Origin: Gonium pectorale
Taxonomy: Eukaryota > Chlorophyta > Chlorophyceae > Chlamydomonadales > Volvocaceae
Assembly (NCBI GenBank): GCA_001584585.1
Contig: LSYV01000014.1
Location: 1,520,851-1,535,320, forward strand
DNA length: 14,470 bases
Direction of reading: 5' to 3'
Part shown: one piece after another, positions 1-7,600 of the stretch
Numbering within the stretch: position 1 is the first letter of the stretch
Layout: the number at the start of each line of letters is the position of its first letter
Translations under genes and position numbers: made by a program
The notes under the pieces: model-generated
Told to the model about the DNA's origin: nothing
Database searches by the model: none
Seen by the model: only the letters and a program-made list of their open reading frames with translations

Positions 1-60
1 AACCGTCAACTTCCCAACCGTCAATTTCCCAACCGTCAACTTCCACAACATCAATTGGCC
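1..60. repeat. 15-bp tandem repeat, four copies
   Basis: Units at 1-15, 16-30 and 31-45 are near identical (aaccgtcaacttccc type). A fourth unit, 46-60, is degenerate. The array continues off the left edge. It is placed in the intron before the first visible hydrolase exon. It also reads without a stop in the frame of that exon, as repeats of TVNFP, so a coding role is not formally excluded. Confidence 0.8.
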
Positions 61-64
61 TGGC

Positions 65-91
65 TGGCCGGGGTGGCCGGGCTGGCCGGGG
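65..91. repeat. 9-bp tandem repeat (tggccgggg/c), three copies
   Basis: Three successive 9-base units lie immediately upstream of the proposed acceptor at 93-94. They replace the usual pyrimidine tract of that intron end. In frame with the exon they would read as GWP-type repeats. Confidence 0.7.
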
Positions 92-94
92 CAG

Positions 95-2485
95 CCCGTG
101 ACGCCCACCGCCACCTCGGTCGCGGGCGGCAGCAGCGTCATGACGGACCGGGACTCTGTGCTGCGCACCCGAAAGGCCTTCCCGCAGCACGCCGACACGG
201 AGGACCTGCACGCCGTGCTGCGGCACATTCGGGCCGGCAGGCCGCGCGCGCCCATGCTGGCCGTCGGGTTCTCGATGGGCTCCAACGTGCTCGTGAAATA
301 CCTGGGGGAGTACAACCGGACCGAGCAGCAGCAGCAGCCGGCAGTGGCGGCGGCCGCCGAGGCGCACGGCGGGCAGTCGGGCGGAGGCAGCAGCGGCGGC
401 GCGGCCGGGGGCGCGGCGGCGTCAGCGGTGGAGGCCGCCGAGGCGGTGGATGCGGAGGATTGCAACCCGCTGATGGCGGCGATCAGCGTCTGTAACGGCT
501 ACGACATCGTCGAGGGTGGGTCACGGGCTCTGGGACGGACGGATGTGCCTGGTGTGGCGAGAGAGATCCCGGCCAAGGCCTTGACGCACGCCTCCTGCGG
601 TCGCGTCTCCCTCGCCCCTCCCCATATCCACTTCCAACCCTCTACTCCCCATGTCCACCTGCCTTTCCCTCCGCCGTCCCCTGGCACGACTGTCGGCCTG
701 GGGGCGCGATGCCCTGCTCTATGTCCTCTCGCGCCCTCTCGTCTGAACAAGCAAGCGTCCAGCTTGTCGTGCCTCCCTCCCCTCCCTCCCCATCTTCCAC
801 CTGCCATCCGGTTACATTCGCTGCCCGCCCTCCCGTCCGGCACCTCCCGTCCGCGCAGGCACCCGGGAGCTAGTGTCCCGGCGGGCGCTGGCGGACCGCA
901 TTATCACCGCCGCGCTGCACAGGCTGCTGCGCAGGAAGCTGCCCGAGGTGCACGCCATCTGCGCGGCGCACGGCCTGCTGGTGGGTACTGTGGGGGGGGC
1001 GCCCACGGCCGGGATGGGACGTGGGGTGACGGGTCGCAAGGCCGCAGCTGGTGGGTAATGGGGGGGGCGCCCACGGCCGGGATGGGACGTGGGGTGACGG
1101 GTCGCAAGGCCGCAGCTGGTGGGTAATGGGGGGGTGGGGGGCGCCCACGGCCGGGATGGGACGTGGGGTGACGGGTCGCAAGGCCGCAGCTGGGGGGTAC
1201 TGTGGGCGAGCGCGCAGGCCGCTGGCGGAGGGACCCAACCCTAATTCCAACCCGTGCGTCTTCCCGCCACGCGCCCCCCGCGCCACCCCGCTCACCACTC
1301 AGGTCGACTTCAACGAGGTGCTGGCCTGCAACACGCTGCACGAGTTTGAGCGCGCGCTGATGCTGCCCATCTGCGGGGTGGCCGATCTGGACGCTTACTA
1401 CGAGCGAAACAACTGCAAGACTGCGCTGCAGGTGCGGGAATGATCCTGTTCTTTTCTGGGGTTGGGCGGCGGCGCAGGGGCGCACCCCCAGGATGTGATC
1501 CTTCATCCCGTGTGCCTCGTGGCCCCTCCCCGCCTTGAGGGGCACGAGACAAGGAAGCTGGGGACAACCGCAGGGCGGCACGTACGGCACATGCGCGACA
1601 CTGCGCATCGGGCGTAGTTGGAGGGGCTAGGAGGTGGCAGTCGTGGTTGCACAACGAGCTGTGTTGGTCGTGGCAAGGGGGGTCCCATTGGCAGGGATTG
1701 CGCTGCTTGTTTTTCCGGTTGGGGTGGCTGACGCGACGGCGAGGTGCGAGCTGCCGTCCAAACCTTGATACCTCATCCCCTTCCTTCCTCCCCCTCCCGA
1801 CCTGTCTCCCCCTGCCTCGCGCCCGCCCTCGCGCTGACCGTTCCCCGCCCTGCACCCACCTCTCCCCCCACCTCCCGCCCCGCTCCCACCCGCACAGCAC
1901 GTCTCGGTGCCGCTGCTGTGCCTGTCGGCGCGCGATGACCCCATCATCGGCCCTCGCCTGCTGCGCCACGCCGAGGCGGCTGCCGCCGCCAACCCGCGCG
2001 TAGTGCTGGCCGTCACCAAGCGCGGGGGCCACCTGGGCTGGCTGGCGGGCTGGCGGGGCCACTCGTGGATGATGGACGTGATCATGGAGTGGCTGGAGGC
2101 GTCGGTGGCGGAGGCGGCCGCCACCAGCGCTGGAGGTGGCGGGAAGGGGAGGGAGGTGGCGACGGCAGCCGCAACGGTGGTGGCGGTGACGGCGGCGGCA
2201 GCGGCGGGCCCTGGCGGGCAGGCCGACAGCGTTGCCGCCGCCGCTGGCGCGGCAGCTCTGGAAGTCGTCGGCACGGCGGCGGCGGACGCGACGGCGGCGG
2301 CTGTGACTGGGTCGAGTCCCTTGGGCTCTGTCGGAATCGAGATTGTGGACACGACCAATGCGGTTGCTAGCGCGGCGCCGGAGGAGGCGCGGCTGGAGGA
2401 CGGGACGCGGAGTGCGGCCGCGGCGGATGCCGCCGCAGCGCAGGGCGCTGTCGGGGCGGGCGAAGTCGTGATTCAGATGCAGTAG
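95..2485 (+). CDS. EMB8/YheT-type alpha/beta hydrolase (5'-partial, 4 exons)
   Basis: Exons 95-515, 859-980, 1303-1431 and 1898-2485 are joined by GT-AG introns of phases 1, 0 and 0, giving 419 residues and a TAG stop. The gene starts left of the window. The order of motifs matches the plant EMB8, bacterial YheT and animal ABHD1/ABHD3 group. PVTPT opens the window part, GFSMGSN is the nucleophile elbow (Ser codon 272-274), LSARDDP carries the acid (Asp codon 1937-1939), and KRGGHLGW carries the catalytic His (2030-2032). All three catalytic residues are therefore present. The family comprises serine hydrolases acting on lipid or ester substrates; the substrate here is unknown. Two low-complexity segments are odd: a Gln/Ala/Gly insert just after the elbow (about 322-450) and an Ala/Val/Thr-rich tail of about 125 residues after the domain. 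Exon 1 could begin slightly elsewhere, because its acceptor (ggggcag) follows GC-rich repeats rather than a pyrimidine tract. Confidence 0.88.
322..450 (+). other. Low-complexity insert in hydrolase coding sequence
   Basis: Within exon 1, straight after the nucleophile-elbow helix (VLVKYLGEYN), a run of CAG codons gives QQQQ. Gly/Ala/Ser-rich and Glu/Ala-rich stretches follow, until conserved sequence resumes at NPLMAAISVCNGYD. The reading frame is kept. Such inserts are frequent in volvocine proteins and probably form a flexible surface loop. Confidence 0.75.
516..858 (+). other. Intron of hydrolase gene (343 bp)
   Basis: Donor gag-g|gtggg and acceptor ccgcgcag|gc, phase 1. The interior is C/T-rich toward the 3' end. 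No gene, RNA or repeat was recognised inside. Confidence 0.8.
981..1192 (+). repeat. Tandem repeat of about 70 bp, three copies, starting at a 5' splice site
   Basis: Copies span 981-1050 (70 bp), 1051-1118 (68 bp) and 1119-1192 (74 bp), with a broken fourth start at 1193-1209. They differ mainly in the length of a G run. The array begins exactly at the proposed donor (ctgctg|gtgggtac). Each later copy repeats a gctg|gtgggta junction, so equivalent donor-like sites recur at 1051 and 1119. The array lies in the 981-1302 intron; the rest of that intron (1210-1302) is C-rich and ends in cactcag. Confidence 0.88.
1432..1897 (+). other. Intron of hydrolase gene (466 bp)
   Basis: Donor ctgcag|gtgcgg and acceptor cccgcacag|cac, phase 0, with a long C/T-rich tract from about 1770 to 1890. 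It contains one member (1582-1613) of a 32-base motif also found in an intron of the metalloprotease gene. No gene was recognised. Confidence 0.8.
1582..1613 (+). repeat. Dispersed 32-base intronic motif, copy 1
   Basis: About 25 of 32 bases match 5656-5687 in the same orientation, with both copies beginning gtacggca. Both copies are intronic. It may be a fragment of a dispersed repeat, or chance. Confidence 0.35.
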
Positions 2486-3189
2486 GGAGCTCGCTGCCGT
2501 CGGTTAGCGGTATGGTAGCCGCTCCAGGAGTCGCATGCGTGGGTGGTCACGTGCGGCCGATGGTGCCAGGCGTGCGGTGCAGTCAATTGCTTGATAACTG
2601 ATGGAAGTTGGGTTTGCAAGGGGTAGGCGGGGGAATAAGCGGGCAAGGGGGTCGTCAAGGGGCGACAGCGCACTTGGCTATGGCCGCACTGATTCCCGCT
2701 CTGCCTCTGCGCCCCCTCCCTGGCTCCCCCGTTGACTGCATCTGTTCTCTGGCTTTGGCATTCTTGCGGCGCGGCTGCGGGGTAGATACTGCCTTTGAGG
2801 CTCGCCGCCATGTTTCATTTGGTTGTGTCTTTGGCGCCGCTGACCGTTGTTCCGCTTGTGCATCCTTCGTTCGACTTGCCATTTGACTTGCCCAGGTGGC
2901 CACAGTGTGAGTATTCTTTCAACGAGCAGTTGACATACAACTTGGTTATGCATAAGACATGAAACTGGCGTCATACTCAGCGGCCGCTTGCGCACCTTTC
3001 ACGGTGTCCCCTCCCCTCCGCTTCTTGGTGGGGCGGTCCTCGCGCGGCTTTGCTGATCCGTGGCTCCAGGCAGCGCGGCGCCGCGTGCGCGTGGTCCCAT
3101 GATAATCTGTTCGGCGATGCCGCCGTGTTGTTGTGTATATAGTCGTTATCCCTACGCGCCTCGCGGCAAGGTGTGGCGAGGCTAGGCTG

Positions 3190-3332
3190 GGGTGCTGACG
3201 GTGGTTGCCATACATCGCACATGACACGTCCATACATTCGGTACTCTCATCGTACTCTTCAGGGGTACACTTGCGGAACACGAGTGCCTCTAGCCATGCG
3301 TTGTAGCTGGCGGTGGGAGCTCGGGGCCGCAT
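3190..3332 (-). other. Short protein-like open stretch, unrecognised
   Basis: A minus-strand frame opening with ATG at 3332 reads about 45 residues of balanced composition, including WLEALVFRKC and TPEEYDES. It then passes into sequence typical of noncoding GC-rich DNA and stops at 2946. No family was recognised. It could be an exon relic of a mobile element, a small gene, or chance inside a UTR. Confidence 0.2.
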
Positions 3333-3682
3333 GGCTTGACGACTTGGTAGGAAGCCCGGGTGTGTTCAAGAAGGCGGAGCTGGACTGGTCAGGCCTGGCG
3401 AGCGCAACGGACGAGGCGAGTAGGCATGCTGCGTGTTAAGGAGGAGCACAGGAACTTGCTCCATTGCGGACAAAACGTTGGCAAATGTGTTTTGAATCGG
3501 CGCTTGGCCAGAGCAGTAGGCATGTGCAGGAGAGAATAGTTCCTAAGGTTTGTTGCGAGCGCTGCGTTATGGTTTTCCTTGAATGCAGGTAGCGCGTGCA
3601 TTGGTTCGGCAGGGAACTCGGACCGGCAACGTGGGCTGGGCTCTGGCTGTGAGCAGCCGCGGTTCGATGGATGTTGCTACGT

Positions 3683-3687
3683 TTACA
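3683..3687 (-). terminator. Candidate TGTAA polyadenylation signal for the metalloprotease gene
   Basis: TTACA on the plus strand is the first minus-strand TGTAA after the metalloprotease stop at 4618, about 930 bases downstream. That distance is acceptable for the long 3' UTRs of these algae. Confidence 0.35.
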
Positions 3688-3737
3688 TTCGTACCTCCTC
3701 CGGATACTCCAGAAAACTAAGATGACATGTTTGTGTC

Positions 3738-3742
3738 TGTAA
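3738..3742 (+). terminator. Candidate TGTAA polyadenylation signal for the hydrolase gene
   Basis: TGTAA is the usual polyadenylation signal of Chlamydomonas nuclear genes. This is the first plus-strand copy after the hydrolase stop, but it lies about 1.25 kb away, a long 3' UTR. A second copy is at 4098-4102. Confidence 0.3.
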
Positions 3743-4617
3743 CACGTGATGCCGAGGACATCCCAAGATGCCAATGGCCTCAGGCGAAGCATCAGTGGTT
3801 GCCACGCACATTGCGTGGATGCGACGCAAGGTGGCGCACGCGAATGCGCCCCCCGCATACCGTACAGACGCACATGAGGGTGTGGCCCTAGCCCCAGGCA
3901 CATCGCGGTGCCCACTCAAGGGGGCAGTAAAGGACGAATGCCAATGCAGGTGGTGAAAACAAGAGATTGAGTACCCTGCGCCGAAGAGTCGCGCACCGTG
4001 GTGCACGACGGCCGCAGCGATACAGGAACGCATAAGAGCTCTTCAACTGCCACGTAAGCAAGCATGCTAATAGGAAAAACCAAGCACATGTTTGGCATGT
4101 AACGCGGATGCAGCGTCCGTGATACGGCTCCTCACGAGGGCGCCGTATTTGGGATTGTCGGCGAACGGCACCGTACCCGATTATGGACGATTGTCCATTC
4201 CAAACAACGACCACCCATAAACGCAAGCGAATTCTTTTGGACGTTTAAGCTATAAAGGCATGTGCACCGATGTGCCGAGCCGCTGCCCATTGGTCACAAA
4301 GGCCGCACACATATATGCCTCCAAAATGAGCAGCGTCGGGACAAAGCACCCACATCTCGCGCCACTGCCGACCGTCTCTGAGCATGGCTAATACCGGTAT
4401 GTTAAGCATTGCCACACTACACGACTTCAACGCTGCATCAAGCCGGGCAACCGCCCTGGCCTACCATGGATTACGGCATGCCATGTTGACGTACTGTGTG
4501 CGGAAACCTTGTGGCGGCCCCGAAATGAGACGAGGAGCGGGCGTGGAAGCCGGACTGGGGCTTCGACTGGAGATGACATGACAGAAAAAAGGATGGGTGC
4601 TGGGACGCTGAACCGCG

Positions 4618-7600
4618 TTAAACAGGGCAATCGGCATCCGCCTTATCGATAGCTCCGTCACAGTCGTTGTCGAGGCCGTCATTGCAGGCGGTTTCAGTTT
4701 TTCCGGTAGCACGGCAGATACTAACCACCGCATGCGTGGCATTGGTGGCCCTCAGGTCCACGCGGAAGAAGCCGCCGCGCCCCGTAGCCAGATCGTACGG
4801 GTACGTCACGTCGGAGGGAGGCCAGTACCTTGGGTTCGTGACCGTGTTAAGGGTTTGCATTAAAACCGGCCGGAATCCAAACACTCGCTCGTCCTGGATC
4901 CCGTTGTACTTGTGGATGAAGAGGCGCCGGCTGACGGACGACGGCAAACCGCCGTCGTACTTGTCGGCCGCACTTGCGCGGACTCGGTAGCTGAGATAGT
5001 AGGTGTCGATGGATTCGAGGCGGCTGGCGCTGGTGTTGGTCACCGCAAGGTTCAGAATAACCTGTTAAAATACATCATAGGCAATGGGGAAGATGCACGT
5101 CAGCAGCGCGGCACCCATCACGTCACAACGACGAGTTTCTTTTCTTGCTCTACTGCGTACTGGAGGCCAGGCCAGGGCGCAGTCCGCTTCTCAGGAATCC
5201 CGAAAATGAGCGTCTCTTGGCCAGCGGGCACAGGTACGGCACAGGTACGGTACGGTGTCATCATGTAGAGGCCGGTCGGTCGGTGGCCCTGAAACGGCCC
5301 TGCGCAGCGGACCGAGGGCGAGGCCCCCGGCTGCGGACGTACCATGTTTGCATCGGTCAAGGAGGCGGCGGGTATGGCCAGACCGTCGAGGACATTCTTC
5401 GTGCCGGTGAAGTTGCTGCTCGTAATGTTGCCGTTAGCGGTGGGCGTTGCCCAACCGACGCGGTACCTGCAGTGCGGGCAACAGCGGCTGTTCAGCAGCA
5501 CAGGGGACAGGGGACAACGGGACCGGGCTGCAAGCTGGACCGCCGCGATACATTGGGTCTGCTGACATACGCGCGCAATGCCGCAGACGTTTGTGCAGTG
5601 CTTTGCGGGAGCACATAGCGGACAGCACCCATACGCAGCACAATGTACGGCGCATGTACGGCATATGGACAACACGACGCATCGAGCTCGTCTGTTTGCT
5701 GCGGCCCGCCCTGCACCGGAGAGACCGCCGCTGTCACCTCACATGTTGGGGGCGTTGCTGCACATCAGCGCCCCCTTCGCCAGCCTCGCATCGCCCATGA
5801 CGTCCGTGGTGTCGCCGTACGGGTCCCCCTCACTGCGCATAGGACACGCGGTTGGTAGCAAATCATGCTGTCAGCCATCAGCCGAGCGGAGAAAAACATT
5901 CCGGCTGTGGTCGACGGAACGCAAGCACAGGTACAGCGGCCAGATAGCATGCAGGTGATCGGGCACACGTCCGGGAAATGTCGGAGAGGGGGGCGGCTGG
6001 ACGAAATGCGGATCATGGGGTGGGGTGAGTTGCCATGAGCATGCAGGTGCACATCCCCCCCCCACCACACACACACCCACGCACATTCCGGCGTGCTCCA
6101 GGCCGTAGTTGTGCATCTGCTCGTGGACGAGCGCCGCGGCGGCTGTGTCGTTGATCCGCAGGGACTTGCCCAGGACGAACCTGTCCGGGTCGTGAGAGGC
6201 GAAACGCGGGGGGAGGCAGGAGGCGACACCGCCTTACGCAGCTGCTGCCTATCTACCGCAATGAGGCCGAAAGCATCGGTGCATCCCCGACACACGGGGC
6301 GCTGGCGCAGTCCCTCGGGCCATCATAGCTCCTACTCTTCCGCCCTTACAAGCGGGAGCACTCACGTGGTACAGGTGGGTGTCGTGCAGGTCACGTCTCC
6401 GAAACCGTCCCAGGGGCATTTGGCGTTGTTGGGCAAGACGTAGATGTTGCGCCGGCGAGGCTTTGTGTAGCGCAGTATCCTCTCCAGCCCTGGGTTGGTA
6501 GCGCTCTGGCAGCGCAGCCGGAGGAACGGCACGCGGTTATTGGATGTTTGGTTGATTGGCGGTCGGCCGACGGGGGGTTCAAGGCAGCGCCATGCCCAGA
6601 CCAGGCATACATCACTAAGAGCAAGCCCTCATGCCCCAACGTGCTCAAGTCGTCGTCTCGAAATGTGCCGCGCCCTGCGCCCCGTGCCCCGCTCCGCCTC
6701 CGCTGGGCCTGCACGCGGCGCACCAACCTGGGCCCGGCCCTCCGCCTCTGCTTCCCGGATCCAGGCCGCCTGCTCGCTGGCATCGCAGTAGTCCGAGTAG
6801 CTCCACCAGTCCACAATCCCGAGTGAGGCGTTGACGCGGGAACCCACGCTGCCAGACACCAACGAGTTGTTGTACAGCACCCCGCTGCAGCTCCTGATGG
6901 GGACCCTGACAATCGCCACGTTCTCCGGCTTGAAGAAAGTCTTGTTGTAGGAGCACTGGAGGAAGTAGTTCTGCGAGGCAGGGGGCAGCAGGGGACACGG
7001 CAGACGATGCGGGTGACGATCCGTCAAGAAGAAAGGTGAGGACTGTGCTCGGCACTTCAGAGGACTCCGCACTCTCCAGCAACGGGACCAGGCGGTCGTG
7101 AGTAATGCTGCTGCAGGTGACAGGGCTGGATAGACGCTGCGCCGAAAGCCAAGTGGAGAGAGAGGGTCTGTGCACGCACCCCTACAGGCCCATGCAGGCA
7201 GGCCGCCAAAGGCCGCATGGCTGTGTGGCTGCGGAAGCCAACGGGTGCGGAGCATCGATCAAAACTAGCGGGGTTCTAGCTGCGCACCATTGCTGAGCAG
7301 AGGCGGACCGCAAGGCGGGAGCAGAGCGAACTAAGACGCCGAGCGCCCGACGGCCCCTCGACAACTCACGTTCAGGTTGTTGTTCACTCTGGAGGTAGTA
7401 CCGTTGCCGTACAGAAAGTTCAACATGTCCTGCGATGCGCACACAGAGGCTCGGCCGTGGACGTTACAAACGCCAGCTATGCGCTTGCGTCACGTGCGTA
7501 CGGCACGGCGAGGTGCGAGGTGGGGCCAGCGGGCCGTCGCACCGCTTCAGTGGAAGCTGCAGTCAACCTAACCGGTCGCGCAGGGAATAAAGGCCCCGTC

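Larger units (their letters stand above)
2486..4617. other. Convergent intergenic region, probably two 3' UTRs
   Basis: About 2.1 kb lies between the stop codons of the hydrolase (plus) and the metalloprotease (minus). It is visibly less GC-rich than the exons, and its open frames are short and lack recognisable protein motifs. The first plus-strand TGTAA after the hydrolase stop is at 3738-3742, and another is at 4098-4102. The first minus-strand TGTAA after the metalloprotease stop is at 3683-3687. I see no RNA gene. A small protein-like stretch on the minus strand is listed separately (3190-3332). Confidence 0.6.

Noticed and set aside
981..1209. CRISPR-like array
   Set aside because: The units are contiguous with no unique spacers, and the genome is eukaryotic, so this is a minisatellite.
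904..1608. Minus-strand open frame of 234 codons with repeated segments
   Set aside because: Its repeats are only the translation of the intronic 70-bp array, and the frame crosses real exons in antisense.
1310..2062. Minus-strand open frame of 250 codons over hydrolase exon 3 and the following intron
   Set aside because: No family motif is seen, and the plus strand here carries conserved hydrolase exons with matching splice phases.
1627..2358. Minus-strand open frame of 243 codons, Ala/Thr-rich
   Set aside because: It is antisense to the Ala-rich last exon and intron of the hydrolase. GC-rich repeats keep the opposite frame open, and no domain is seen.
3136..3141. TATATA as a promoter
   Set aside because: No supported gene starts near it on either strand.
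3436..3915. Minus-strand open frame of 159 codons in the intergenic region
   Set aside because: Composition is irregular, no motif or splice context was recognised, and it spans the likely 3' UTR of the metalloprotease.
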